51,407 bases of DNA from Bacteroidales bacterium (GTDB taxonomy: Bacteria; Bacteroidota; Bacteroidia; Bacteroidales; UBA932), in the NCBI GenBank assembly GCA_028708215.1, contig JAQVZL010000003.1, positions 1 to 51,407 on the forward strand, written 5' to 3'. Shown piece after piece: positions 1 to 8,940 of the stretch. Both the position numbers and the translations under genes were made by a program. The notes below the pieces were generated by a model. It was not told the origin of the DNA. It did not search any database and worked only from the letters and a program-made list of their open reading frames with translations. Position 1 is the first letter of the stretch. Every line of letters starts with the position of its first letter.

Positions 1-1
1 T

Positions 2-475
2 AATCAAACCCAGGTAACGTTTAATTTTAAACATCTATCGAGCTTAATTACTGTTCAAGTAAATCCTCTCATTGAGTCTCAAAAAATAGAACTTACACTA
101 GTAAAGATAGGAGTTCCAGATTCTCTCCAAACTATAACTCTTGCAAGTGGTAAAATAAACCCATGTAGTAAAATTACAACTCCCAAAGAAAAGATGAATC
201 TAGATGAAAATAGAGCATCTTATATAGTTCTACCAATACAAAAAGGGAGAGAAATTCCTATAGAACTAAACCTCACATTAAGTAGTAGTAAAAATATAAA
301 AACCGAAAACAAATACCTATTCTCTCTTCCATCTCCTCCAAATGGATTTGAAGGAGGCACTCAATATAAATACAGAGTTAAAGTTGGCTCAAATAAAATT
401 GTTTTTGAAAACACATCTGTGGAGTCATGGAAAAAAGAAGAGGTAAATAACATTCATTTAAGTGAAACTAAATAA
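2..475 (+). CDS. Fimbrillin-like (Mfa-like) protein, 5'-truncated by window edge
   Basis: The reading frame is open from base 2 to the stop at 473-475, so the gene starts before the window; the ATG at 194 is internal. The visible 157 codons include an early stretch reading FKHLSSLITVQV and an end reading GGTQYKYRVKV followed by a Trp near ESWKKEE. This pattern of a beta-rich middle, a GxxYxYxV strand and a Trp close to the C-terminus is typical of fimbrillin-like Mfa-like_1 proteins of Bacteroidales, which are exported lipoproteins polymerised or displayed on the cell surface. The signal peptide and N-terminus are not visible. It overlaps the next gene by 14 bases, so it belongs to the same operon. 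The family call is moderately sure; the exact role (stalk or tip subunit) is not visible. Confidence 0.6.
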   Translation, partial: NQTQVTFNFKHLSSLITVQVNPLIESQKIELTLVKIGVPDSLQTITLASGKINPCSKITTPKEKMNLDENRASYIVLPIQKGREIPIELNLTLSSSKNIKTENKYLFSLPSPPNGFEGGTQYKYRVKVGSNKIVFENTSVESWKKEEVNNIHLSETK

Positions 476-1013
476 ACTAAGACATATAATTTGCATTGGA
501 ATAATAATACTGCCATTAAAACCCATTAACTGCAACGCTCAAAACCACTCAATAGGTGTAAATATGGCTCTACTGGCAGTTGGCTCTATAAATATTGAAC
601 TATCCAAAGCTTTTTCTAAAAAAGTAACAGCCCACGTTCCAATCTCTTGGAATCCCATAACATTCAGCAATAATAAAAAAATAAAGCACATAATGTTACA
701 ACCGGGAATAAGATGGTGGCAATGGCATAGTTACTCAGGCTATTTTGGAGGGATAAATATAACAATAGCTCAATTTAATACCGGTATAAAAGCACTTCGC
801 TATTACGGAAAAGGAGCAGGAGTTACCATAAGTGCTGGTTATGCCAAAATGCTCTCTAAAAGGTGGAATTTAGAAGCCGAGGCAGGCTTCTATTCAGGTT
901 GGATTAAATACAACAAATACCAACGAAAACATTGTGGAGACTATGAAGGAAACTGGTCTGGGATAAAGCTCTTTCCAGCAAAAATTTCCTTGTCACTAAT
1001 ATATGTTATGTAA
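462..1013 (+). CDS. DUF3575 domain-containing protein
   Basis: A 183-residue exported protein with a signal peptide of about 26 residues (hydrophobic core IIILPL, cleavage likely after NCNA). The mature part shows the DUF3575 pattern: a strand ending SWNPI, then QPGIRWWQW, YFGGINI, a YYGKGAG segment, then GYAKMLSKRWNLEAEAGF. This family is predicted to form a small outer-membrane beta-barrel and is found beside DUF3868 and fimbrillin genes in Bacteroidales. The start overlaps the upstream fimbrillin gene by 14 bases and the stop TAA is followed at once by the ATG of the DUF3868 gene, indicating translational coupling. A role in fimbrial assembly or anchoring is inferred from context, not shown. 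Confidence 0.85.
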   Translation: MKLNKLRHIICIGIIILPLKPINCNAQNHSIGVNMALLAVGSINIELSKAFSKKVTAHVPISWNPITFSNNKKIKHIMLQPGIRWWQWHSYSGYFGGINITIAQFNTGIKALRYYGKGAGVTISAGYAKMLSKRWNLEAEAGFYSGWIKYNKYQRKHCGDYEGNWSGIKLFPAKISLSLIYVM

Positions 1014-2957
1014 ATGAAAATAAAAATTATAATAATAATAGTAATAATAGTAAATAGTTGTAACAAACCCCTCTACCGTCTTATTAAAGAAAATCCGGTA
1101 CCTGGTTTAAGTTATAGCTCAGAGCAAGATGAGTATAATATCTCATATAACGAGAATTCAGAAAAGAGAAACAATAACTCATTCACATTTACAAACAAAG
1201 AGGGAGATGAGATTATTTTTAATGAAGCAGTAGTAGATAAAGAGAGTGGACAACTCGTAGGATTAAGACATCTTAATGAAATAACAATAAGCGCAAAAGC
1301 AAATAATATAGCAGAGAGAAACGGCATAATCACATTAGGCTTTACCATTACACTTCCAAGCGTGTTGCAGAATAGTAATTGCCAAATAGTTATGACACCA
1401 ATTCTACAAAGAGGAGAAGAGACTATGCCTTTTGAAAAAATAATTGTGAGTGGAAAAGAGTTTAAAAAATCACAAGAGAAAGGGTACAAAAAATTTGAAA
1501 AATATATTAAATCAATAATACCAGACACTGTTAATTTTCTTGAAGTATATGCCTACCTACCAAACCTTGCTATTTTTTTAGAAAGAAACTTACCAAGCTC
1601 ACTTGCAATATATGGCACAACAAACGACACTTTAAAAACAGAATTTGGAGTAACAGAGAAGCTTATTATAGAACAATATTTAAAAACCTGGCTAATTAAT
1701 AGAAATAACCGCAAAAAAAGAGATATAGATAAAAAATTTAACAAATATGTAAAAACTCCATACTACACTGGAGCCCACTTAGATTCTATTATATGCAATA
1801 AAGATGGTAGTTTTAAATATCACTACACACAAGATATCTACACAAATGAAAACTCCTCACGTCTCTCTTTATGGATATCTAGTTCAATTAGAGATTTAAA
1901 CGGCACTCAAGTAGAGTTAAAAACTTCAGATACAATAATATATAATGTCTCTTCAATGAGTGGGCTTGTACAAGAGATTTCACGGTATAAAAAAAAGATT
2001 ATTGAGAGACAAATACAGATTAATTTAGATGCAAATATCTCTTTTCCAGTAGGTATATGGGATATTCAACCTAATTATAAAAACAACAAGAAAGAGATTG
2101 ATAAAATCAATCAAGTTTTTTTCAATATAATCTCAGAAGATTTGTATGATTTAGACTCTCTCTACATCTCTTCCTTCTCTTCTCCAGAAGGGCTATACCA
2201 TAGAAATGAGGCACTCTCCAAGAAGAGAGCTAACTCAATTAAAAACTATATACACTCCTATATTCAAGAACTATCTAACAACACAATATCTTTTGATGTT
2301 GCCAATTACCATACAAAATGCTCAAACAACAGCCATACAATAGATAATGAGAGAATAGTAACCGCAACTCTACCAGAAGATTGGGACAAACTCTATTTTC
2401 TTTTACTAAGAGACTCAATAGTAGAAAACAAAGAGGCTCTATTACAATCATGGAAAATAGAGAACCTAGATAAAAGAGAAAAAAAGCTAAAGCTCTACCG
2501 AAAAGATTACCGCTACATAAAGGAGTTCCTATACCCCAAATTACGTAGAGTTAGTTTCAAAATAAATCTCTTAAGAAAAGGGATGGTTAAAGATACAATT
2601 CACACAACAGAACCAGATACTCTCTACAGCAAAGGGCTAGAATTGCTAAAAAAGAGAGAGTACACACAAGCACTCTCTATACTCAACGAGTATAAAGATA
2701 TTAACACAGCTATAGCACACATCTCACTAGGGCACGACCACTCTGCGCTTAAAATATTAGAGCAGATTCCTGTAAGCGCCAAACAGACCTATATGATGGC
2801 CATTATTTATGCAAGAAAAGGTTTAGAAGAGAAAGCAGCAACCTATTTTTTAAAATCAAAAGAGATAGATTTTAAAATGGCCTATAGAGGAGGGTTAGAT
2901 CCAGAGATAAGCTATCTAATCAATAAATATAATTTAAATAGAGATCTTTTTGAATAA
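1014..2957 (+). CDS. DUF3868 / OmpA-like lipoprotein with C-terminal TPR-like repeats
   Basis: A 647-residue predicted lipoprotein: a very short Ile-rich signal ends at the lipobox VNSC (Cys16). The N-terminal third matches the DUF3868 family pattern (strand-rich, with EITISAKANN and FTITLPS segments). Around residues 380-405 an OmpA-like segment reads SSPEGLYHRNEALSKKRA, similar to the peptidoglycan-binding loop region of OmpA C-terminal domains. The last about 100 residues (from about 540) are helical with TPR character. Bacteroidales genomes place such proteins between DUF3575 and fimbrial anchor genes. The gene begins directly after the DUF3575 stop and its last 8 bases overlap the next reading frame. 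A role linking a fimbria to the envelope is inferred from context. Confidence 0.8.
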   Translation: MKIKIIIIIVIIVNSCNKPLYRLIKENPVPGLSYSSEQDEYNISYNENSEKRNNNSFTFTNKEGDEIIFNEAVVDKESGQLVGLRHLNEITISAKANNIAERNGIITLGFTITLPSVLQNSNCQIVMTPILQRGEETMPFEKIIVSGKEFKKSQEKGYKKFEKYIKSIIPDTVNFLEVYAYLPNLAIFLERNLPSSLAIYGTTNDTLKTEFGVTEKLIIEQYLKTWLINRNNRKKRDIDKKFNKYVKTPYYTGAHLDSIICNKDGSFKYHYTQDIYTNENSSRLSLWISSSIRDLNGTQVELKTSDTIIYNVSSMSGLVQEISRYKKKIIERQIQINLDANISFPVGIWDIQPNYKNNKKEIDKINQVFFNIISEDLYDLDSLYISSFSSPEGLYHRNEALSKKRANSIKNYIHSYIQELSNNTISFDVANYHTKCSNNSHTIDNERIVTATLPEDWDKLYFLLLRDSIVENKEALLQSWKIENLDKREKKLKLYRKDYRYIKEFLYPKLRRVSFKINLLRKGMVKDTIHTTEPDTLYSKGLELLKKREYTQALSILNEYKDINTAIAHISLGHDHSALKILEQIPVSAKQTYMMAIIYARKGLEEKAATYFLKSKEIDFKMAYRGGLDPEISYLINKYNLNRDLFE

Positions 2958-4599
2958 AAAAATTAAAATGAAACCAAAAAAAGTTATAAAAAAGATACTA
3001 CAACAGCTTACAATAAAAAGCTCGTTCTTAATTATTCTTTTGGGATTTGTTTTCGCTGGATGTGAAAAAGAGAGCTCTTGTAGCCACAAGAATGAAAGTT
3101 GCTTATTAACTATCTATTTCAACACATATAGTAAAACAAAAAGTGGTCTTATACCTGAAAATATTTTAGATATTAATTTACTAATTTTTGACCAGAACCA
3201 ACAACTCATTAAAAAAGTATATCTAAATAACCAACTAAGTACCACTCTTCAAATAAATTTTGGAGAAAAAACTATAGCGGCAATAGCCAACGTTGGAAAT
3301 ATAGATTTTAGCCAATGTAATACATTAACCCAACTAAGAAACTCCAAACATAGTAGCATACTTGGCACACAAGGCAATACTATTTTTTCTGGAGAAGTTA
3401 CCAAGAACTTTACTCTAAATAATAAAAACATAACCATTCCTCTTACAAGAATGGTCTCGAAAATCACCTATCTATTTGACAAATCCAACTTAGATAAAGA
3501 TGTAAATATAACAATCCAAAAGATTCAATTAAAAAACACTCCTACTGAATGTAGTTATTTGGCTTCTAACATCCCTAATAGTTCCCAAATAGCAATTAAT
3601 GGAGATGTTTTAGAGGGATCTAATACAGAGCCTACAAGCCACATTAGTGCAACTCCTTTATACATGTTCGAAAATATGCAAGGAACAATAGGAGCCAACA
3701 GCAACCCAAGATTAAAACACCCTGGGTCAAAAGAGAATCAATGCACCTTTGTAGAGATAACCGCAAGCTATAGTAGCCCGGCTAAAACGGGAACAGTTAA
3801 ATACAGAAACTTCATAGGCCTAAATACAACAAATAATTACGATATAGTTAGAGGCAAACACTATAAAGAGACTATTGTCTTTAATGGTAGTTCAATAAAT
3901 GAAAACTCTTGGAGAGTAGACGTATCTGATTTACATGATGTTCCCCCACCTAATATAGATGTAACTGGCATCTCTATTAGTGACAACTCTTTACAGCTTA
4001 TTAATGGCAATACCCACCAACTAGAATCAACTATCTATCCTACAAATGCCACAAATAAAGAGCGCAGTTGGAGCTCTTCTAACCCAAGTGTTGTATCAGT
4101 AAACCCAACAACAGGAAAATTAACTACTCACAGTTATGGTACAGCTATAATTACAGTTAAAAGTACAGATGGCCCATTTGAAGATTACTGCACTGTAAAT
4201 GTATATGACCAAATAACACTATATGTAGGCACTCATGAATTACCCGAATATAACCCCATAACAAACCAAAAGACAAGCGCTGCAGTTACACTTTATTTAA
4301 GAGCAAACCTAACTAGGCAGTCAAATATGACAATTATAAACGCAATTGCACAACATGTGTCAGTAAATATAACATACTCATATAAACAAAACGGAACAAC
4401 TTACACAAAAAATGGAACGCTTACACTAGATAACATACAAAATAACGATTATCCACATAATAGTATTGGAGGTAACACTCAAGTAATCTTTTTTGAGTAC
4501 TCACATACAGAAGAAGAACTATTAGCTGCAATAAATAGCATCTCAATTGAAGTTACACCTGGCAATGTATACGTTCAAAATTGGTATGTAATATGGTAA
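2950..4599 (+). CDS. DUF4906-like fimbrial lipoprotein with BIG_2 Ig-like domain
   Basis: A 549-residue lipoprotein; the signal peptide ends in FVFAGC, giving a lipidated Cys near residue 38. Residues about 45-330 resemble FimB/Mfa2 and DUF4906 fimbrial subunits (an early LLIFDQN strand, then MVSKITYLF and NNYDIVRGKHYKETI blocks). Residues about 337-420 form a bacterial Ig-like group 2 domain, with VTGISIS, STIYPTNAT, WSSSNPSVVSV and GTAIITV signatures. The last about 125 residues are beta-rich and not recognised. The architecture suggests an anchor or tip adhesin. The first ATG overlaps the upstream gene by 8 bases; an alternative ATG at 2968 lies just after the upstream stop and would remove six lysine-rich residues, and the sequence does not decide between them. 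Confidence 0.75.
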   Translation: MNKKIKMKPKKVIKKILQQLTIKSSFLIILLGFVFAGCEKESSCSHKNESCLLTIYFNTYSKTKSGLIPENILDINLLIFDQNQQLIKKVYLNNQLSTTLQINFGEKTIAAIANVGNIDFSQCNTLTQLRNSKHSSILGTQGNTIFSGEVTKNFTLNNKNITIPLTRMVSKITYLFDKSNLDKDVNITIQKIQLKNTPTECSYLASNIPNSSQIAINGDVLEGSNTEPTSHISATPLYMFENMQGTIGANSNPRLKHPGSKENQCTFVEITASYSSPAKTGTVKYRNFIGLNTTNNYDIVRGKHYKETIVFNGSSINENSWRVDVSDLHDVPPPNIDVTGISISDNSLQLINGNTHQLESTIYPTNATNKERSWSSSNPSVVSVNPTTGKLTTHSYGTAIITVKSTDGPFEDYCTVNVYDQITLYVGTHELPEYNPITNQKTSAAVTLYLRANLTRQSNMTIINAIAQHVSVNITYSYKQNGTTYTKNGTLTLDNIQNNDYPHNSIGGNTQVIFFEYSHTEEELLAAINSISIEVTPGNVYVQNWYVIW

Positions 4600-4652
4600 T
4601 ACAAAAGCAACTTACAAATAACAACTAATTTATTAACCTTAAGCATTATAAC

Positions 4653-5147
4653 ATGAAAACAAAAATCACACTTCTACTCTTAACAGCTACGCTTTTTTAC
4701 TCTTGCCAAAAAACGGCACTAGAAGAGGTTCCAACTTGGAATGCACTTGCTTTTACCGAATCACAATCGAATGATTATCTTGATTACATGAATGAACCTC
4801 ATATTAACATCTCCTTCCCTTCAAAAACAGATAGAAAAACTATTATTTATGAAAGAGGAGAGTGGAGAGAAAAAAACACAATTTATATATTAACTGCTCA
4901 CAATTGGAAGGAGAGCGAAGTAATATTACATATATATAAAGGAGATAAACTCTTTAATGAATTTATTTTGAAACCAGAAGTATCAAGTAACAACAACAAA
5001 CAAGCTTCATTAAAAGAGTTCTCACTAAGCTTTCAACCAACTCCAGGTGAATATAGTTTTAAAGCATCTGTAAAAGACTCCAGAGGTATAACACTATTAA
5101 ACCTCTACACTCTTCATGGAAGCAAAAACAAAATGATTGTCTATTAA
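4653..5147 (+). CDS. Hypothetical lipoprotein at the end of the fimbrial locus
   Basis: A 164-residue predicted lipoprotein: short signal, lipobox LFYSC at about residue 18. The mature part is predicted to be mostly beta strand and contains no motif I recognise. A strand pair around SEVILHIYKGDKLFNEF and a final stretch GEYSFKASVKDSRG look like an Ig-like or carbohydrate-binding sandwich, but this is only an impression. It lies 53 bases after the DUF4906 gene on the same strand and is followed by a clear terminator, so it is probably the last gene of the fimbrial operon. Function unknown. Confidence 0.6.
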   Translation: MKTKITLLLLTATLFYSCQKTALEEVPTWNALAFTESQSNDYLDYMNEPHINISFPSKTDRKTIIYERGEWREKNTIYILTAHNWKESEVILHIYKGDKLFNEFILKPEVSSNNNKQASLKEFSLSFQPTPGEYSFKASVKDSRGITLLNLYTLHGSKNKMIVY

Positions 5148-5173
5148 CATGCTACTACTAGCAGTACAAAAAA

Positions 5174-5211
5174 CAAGGATGACCTTTTATTAAGGCCATC
5201 CTTGCTTTTTT
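5174..5211 (+). terminator. Intrinsic terminator after the fimbrial operon
   Basis: The arms CAAGGATGACC and GGCCATCCTTG flank an AT loop with one A/C mismatch, followed by CTTTTTT. It lies 27 bases after the last fimbrial-locus gene and 19 bases before the stop of the minus-strand ferredoxin gene. It should end the plus-strand operon. Confidence 0.8.
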
Positions 5212-5229
5212 ATCATAAAGTAATGATAA

Positions 5230-5397
5230 TTATTCTGGGCTAATTGCACTAACCGGACACACATCTGCGCATGAACCACAATCTGTACAAATGTTAGGAT
5301 CTATAACATAGATATCACCAGGAGTTATAGCTTCTACTGGGCACTCGTCAATGCAAGTTCCGCACGCTGTGCAGTCATCTGAAATTTTGTAAGCCAT
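5230..5397 (-). CDS. 2[4Fe-4S] bacterial ferredoxin, 55 aa
   Basis: A short reverse-strand gene of 55 codons, ATG at 5397-5395 and TAA at 5232-5230. It encodes two complete CxxCxxCxxxCP clusters: [12 protein letters not shown] near the N-terminus and [12 protein letters not shown] near the C-terminus, with the typical start MAYKI. This is a clostridial-type ferredoxin carrying two [4Fe-4S] clusters, a soluble low-potential electron carrier of anaerobes. In this organism it is a natural partner for the [FeFe]-hydrogenase encoded at 31-35 kb and for pyruvate:ferredoxin oxidoreductase, though that pairing is inferred. It stands alone, between the terminator of the fimbrial operon and a divergently transcribed DUF1573 gene. 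Confidence 0.95.
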   Translation of the reverse strand: MAYKISDDCTACGTCIDECPVEAITPGDIYVIDPNICTDCGSCADVCPVSAISPE

Positions 5398-5428
5398 TGT
5401 AACTAAATTTTAAATTGGTTTGTTGGCA

Positions 5429-5459
5429 CAAAGATAGAAATTTGATTTAATAGAACAAA
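5429..5459 (-). promoter_or_regulatory. Ferredoxin promoter (Bacteroidetes -33/-7)
   Basis: On the minus strand TTTG (5459-5456), 19 bases, then TATCTTTG (5436-5429): an exact match to the Bacteroidetes primary sigma consensus TTTG-N19-TAnnTTTG. It ends about 31 bases before the ferredoxin ATG. Confidence 0.8.
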
Positions 5460-5468
5460 TACAAATCG

Positions 5469-5476
5469 TATCTTTG
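5469..5476 (+). promoter_or_regulatory. -7 box of the DUF1573 gene
   Basis: TATCTTTG matches TAnnTTTG and lies 51 bases before the DUF1573 ATG. A TTTG sits upstream at 5441-5444, but the 24-base spacing is longer than the usual 19, so the -33 element is uncertain. It is back to back with the ferredoxin promoter. Confidence 0.5.
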
Positions 5477-5527
5477 TAAGCATAACAGATAAGTTATAAA
5501 CTAAACTTTTTTAGTAAAAAATAAAAC

Positions 5528-6613
5528 ATGAAAAGAGCCACATATATTAAACCTTTTTTAATTACAGTTTTACTAGCCCTCTATTCCATAAGTTACTCTC
5601 AGCAAAGTAATGTTAAATTCAATAAAACAGTACATGATTTTGGTGATATAATGTTAAACTCGGGGCATCATAGTTGCAACTTCTCCTTTAAAAACATCTC
5701 TAACCAACCCGTAGTTATTCAAACAGTAATATCTTCTTGCGGCTGTGCACAACCAAAATGGACCAAACAACCTATTATGCCCAATGAGAGTGGAAACATA
5801 TCGGTCACTTTTCTAAATGACCAAGGGCCCTACCCTTTCGATAAATCCTTAACAGTTTATATCACAGGAGAGCCCAAACCTATAATACTTAGATTAAAGG
5901 GTGTTGTTCATAAAAAGCTAAAATCTCTTAGCGAACTCTTCCCCGAAAACTATAATGGTCTCTCTTTTCGCAAGTCATATATAGACTTTGGAAGTATTGC
6001 AAAAGACAATGTTAACTCTCTGGTAATAGAGGTAGCAAACACCTCTAACAAAAAAATAGAAGTAACCTTTACTAACCTTAAAGAGGGACTCTCTATTAAA
6101 CCCAATCCTATTGTGATTGAAGCCAATAAAAGAGACAACTTGGTTTTTACTATAGACACGTACAAAACTAAAGAGTGGGGAAAGAGCACTTTTAGTAATG
6201 ATATAACTGTAAACGGGAAAAAAGTTAATGATAAAGAATTGAAAATATATGCCTCAATTAGAGACAATTTTTCTAACCTCACTAAAGAAGAGAAAAACAG
6301 TGCTCCTCTTCCAATGGCAGGCTCTTCTAGCTACAATTTTGGAGAGATAAAACAAGGAGATCTAGTTAAAACAAGCTTTAGAGTTCGGAACCTTGGTCGC
6401 AGAGACCTACTTATTAGAAAAGTTGAATCTGAACTTTCAAATATTAATGCAAAATATCCTAATATAATTGCACCCAGAGAGACTGGGGTAATAGAAATAA
6501 CAGTTAATACTTCAGAAAAGATTGGAGAACAAACATTCTTAGTATCTGTTATAAGTAACTCACCATCTAGACCTGTAATGAATTTTGTACTCACAGGCCA
6601 CATTGTTCAGTAG
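5528..6613 (+). CDS. DUF1573 domain-containing exported protein
   Basis: 361 residues with an N-terminal signal peptide (about 24 residues, cut after SYS). Three related beta-sandwich units are visible: residues about 28-125 (FNKTVHDFGDI, FKNISNQPVVI, SSCGCAQP), about 148-240 (SYIDFGSIAKD) and about 265-360 (SYNFGEIKQGD, FRVRNLGRRDLLI, FVLTGHI). The first carries the DUF1573 hallmark: a FGDI strand followed by SxCGCxxP. These are abundant, poorly understood periplasmic or surface proteins of Bacteroidetes with an immunoglobulin-like fold resembling ASPM/SPD-2/Hydin domains. It is divergent from ferredoxin and is followed 29 bases later by meaB on the same strand. Confidence 0.85.
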   Translation: MKRATYIKPFLITVLLALYSISYSQQSNVKFNKTVHDFGDIMLNSGHHSCNFSFKNISNQPVVIQTVISSCGCAQPKWTKQPIMPNESGNISVTFLNDQGPYPFDKSLTVYITGEPKPIILRLKGVVHKKLKSLSELFPENYNGLSFRKSYIDFGSIAKDNVNSLVIEVANTSNKKIEVTFTNLKEGLSIKPNPIVIEANKRDNLVFTIDTYKTKEWGKSTFSNDITVNGKKVNDKELKIYASIRDNFSNLTKEEKNSAPLPMAGSSSYNFGEIKQGDLVKTSFRVRNLGRRDLLIRKVESELSNINAKYPNIIAPRETGVIEITVNTSEKIGEQTFLVSVISNSPSRPVMNFVLTGHIVQ

Positions 6614-6642
6614 TAGCATTAATTTAAAATTTAGAGAAAGAG

Positions 6643-7731
6643 ATGCAAAAAAAAGATTTTGAAAGCGCTTTAAAGGTAAATCAAGGAATTGAGCAACCTC
6701 CTGCAATTAACCCATACCTAAAAAATTTTTATAAAAAAAACAGAGTTAAACTTCTTAGCGAAGATGAATATGTAGAGGGTATCACATCTGGAAATACATC
6801 AATTCTTAGCCAAGCAATAACCCTTGTTGAAAGCTCTAAAAGTGACCATAGAGCAATGGCACAAAAAATTATTACACGCTCCATTCCCCATGCGGTCAAA
6901 TCTATGCGTATAGGAATTACTGGAGTACCAGGTGCTGGTAAGAGTACATTCATAGAAGCATTCGGAAGCTTAATAACCAACAAAGGGCATAAACTTGCTG
7001 TGTTAGCAATAGACCCAAGTAGTGAGAAAAGTAAAGGAAGCATTTTAGGAGACAAAACCCGAATGGAAACACTTTGTAACGACCCTAACGCCTTTATACG
7101 TCCAAGCCCAAGTAGCGGTTCACTTGGTGGAGTTGCTCAAAAAACAAGAGAGAGCATAATTCTATGCGAAGCTGCAGGTTACGATGTTATATTTATTGAA
7201 ACCGTAGGTGTTGGTCAATCTGAAACAACTGTTCACTCAATGTGTGATTTCTTTTTACTTCTAATGCTTGCAGGAGCAGGAGACGAACTCCAAGGAATTA
7301 AAAGAGGCATAATGGAGATGTCAGATCTTATAGCAATCACAAAAGCCGATGGGAATAATAAAGATAAAGCTACTCTAGCAAAAGCTCTCTACAAAAACGC
7401 TCTTCACCTATTCCCTCCAACAGAATCTGGCTGGGTACCAACAGCACTCTCAACCTCTTCTGTAACCAAACTAGGCCTTGAAGAGGTGTTAGAGAAAATC
7501 ACAGAATACTTTGATATGGCTCACAAAAGTGGCTATTACTTGCATAAACGAAGGGAACAATCTCGTTTTTGGATGTACGAAACTATACAAGAAGAGCTTA
7601 AAGAGCACTTCTTTGAAAATGAAATAGTAAAAAACAGTATTTTAGATTACGAATCCAAAGTACTACATGGAGAAATAAGTTCCTTTGCTGCTGCCACAAA
7701 ATTAATGGACTTATATAAGTCTCAAATATAA
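6643..7731 (+). CDS. meaB: MeaB/ArgK-type GTPase, chaperone of methylmalonyl-CoA mutase
   Basis: 362 residues, the usual family length. The G3E P-loop GVPGAGKST lies at about residues 94-102, followed by AIDPSSEKSKGSILGDKTRM, the Walker-B-like IFIETVGVGQSE and the base-recognition motif ITKADG. MeaB protects and reloads adenosylcobalamin in methylmalonyl-CoA mutase, the step that converts succinyl-CoA to methylmalonyl-CoA in propionate formation. No mutase gene (mutA/mutB) is in the window, so the pair is split in this genome or the mutase lies elsewhere. It sits between a DUF1573 gene and a permease with short gaps and may be co-transcribed with either; the neighbours do not explain it. Confidence 0.95.
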   Translation: MQKKDFESALKVNQGIEQPPAINPYLKNFYKKNRVKLLSEDEYVEGITSGNTSILSQAITLVESSKSDHRAMAQKIITRSIPHAVKSMRIGITGVPGAGKSTFIEAFGSLITNKGHKLAVLAIDPSSEKSKGSILGDKTRMETLCNDPNAFIRPSPSSGSLGGVAQKTRESIILCEAAGYDVIFIETVGVGQSETTVHSMCDFFLLLMLAGAGDELQGIKRGIMEMSDLIAITKADGNNKDKATLAKALYKNALHLFPPTESGWVPTALSTSSVTKLGLEEVLEKITEYFDMAHKSGYYLHKRREQSRFWMYETIQEELKEHFFENEIVKNSILDYESKVLHGEISSFAAATKLMDLYKSQI

Positions 7732-7784
7732 GTCTTGAGCAAACCAATTGTTAAATAGTCATTGGGAATTTAAAAATAAAGTAG

Positions 7785-8894
7785 ATGAGTCCAATAATAT
7801 TAAGCGCGCTTAAAAACAGCATACTCATTACAGGCCTAGTAATGATAATGATGCTATTAATAGAATATATCAATATTCATACTAGTGGAAACTCCTTTAG
7901 AAAATTAAAAGACTCCTCTATTAAACAGATTTTCATTGCCACCCTACTAGGTATAATTCCTGGATGTGTTGGAGGGTTTGCAGTTGTTTCTCTCTATACT
8001 CATAGGATATTGAGTTTTGGAGCACTAGTAGCTATGATGATTGCCACCACTGGCGATGAGGCATTTTTTATGCTTGCTCTTATTCCTAAAACAGCCATTA
8101 TTCTTTTTATAGCCCTTTTTGCTACAGCTATAATAGTTGGAATAGTTGTAGATAAATTTGTTAAAAAAGAGGTTGCACCATTCAACTCAAATCACTACCA
8201 AGTTCATGCAGATTGTTGCAGCTCACACAATCACAAAAAAAATTCAATTTTTCACAATAAAATTGGGAGCAACCTAAAAAACATCTCTAAGGAACGCGCA
8301 CTAATTATTTTAGGGATACTCCTCTTTATTGCTGCAATAGTGATGGGGCTTTTAGAGCACGACCACACAATTCAAGAACAAGCACTACACACCCATCAGG
8401 GTCATAGCCATGCAACATTTGATGTTTTTAGTGAAAGATGGGTTAACCTATTTTTCGCAGGCTTAAGTGTTGTTATTTTACTACTCACTCTAAAATCAAA
8501 TGACCACTTTATTAAAGAGCACCTTTGGAACCATGTGATTCGCAAACATTTAAAATCAATATTTTTATGGACATTTGGTGTCTTACTAGTAATAAACTTT
8601 GGCATGCAATTCCTCCATTTAGAAGAGTGGATTGCCCAGAATATGTATGTAATGATTTTACTAGCAGTACTTGTTGGTCTAATCCCAGAGTCTGGGCCTC
8701 ACATGGTATTCATAACACTTTTTTCAACTGGGATTATACCTTTTAGTGTTTTATTTGCAAGTTCAATTGTTCAAGACGGGCATGCAGCCCTTCCACTGCT
8801 AGCAGAAAGCAAAAGAAGCTTTTTCAAAGCAAAAGCAATAAACATGGCTGTAGGATTAATAATGGGAGTTACTCTCCACCTTTTTGGATTGTAG
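7785..8894 (+). CDS. Putative manganese/arsenic-type efflux permease (ArsP_2 family)
   Basis: 369 residues with about ten hydrophobic segments, grouped into two halves. The first half ends near residue 130; a hydrophilic linker at about 135-165 carries HADCCSSHNHKK; a second short loop (about 185-210) carries EHDHTIQEQALHTHQGHSHA. The second half holds LIPESGPHMVFITLF, which resembles IIPGCVGGFAVVSLY in the first half, indicating internal duplication. This matches the putative heavy-metal exporters labelled arsenic efflux or putative manganese transporter. The His- and Cys-rich loops fit binding of a transition metal. It starts 53 bases after meaB and is the last plus-strand gene before a repeat element. 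Confidence 0.8.
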   Translation: MSPIILSALKNSILITGLVMIMMLLIEYINIHTSGNSFRKLKDSSIKQIFIATLLGIIPGCVGGFAVVSLYTHRILSFGALVAMMIATTGDEAFFMLALIPKTAIILFIALFATAIIVGIVVDKFVKKEVAPFNSNHYQVHADCCSSHNHKKNSIFHNKIGSNLKNISKERALIILGILLFIAAIVMGLLEHDHTIQEQALHTHQGHSHATFDVFSERWVNLFFAGLSVVILLLTLKSNDHFIKEHLWNHVIRKHLKSIFLWTFGVLLVINFGMQFLHLEEWIAQNMYVMILLAVLVGLIPESGPHMVFITLFSTGIIPFSVLFASSIVQDGHAALPLLAESKRSFFKAKAINMAVGLIMGVTLHLFGL

Positions 8895-8940
8895 CACATT
8901 CCCATTTTAGCACGCCCACACTCCAATTAAAACAACATCA

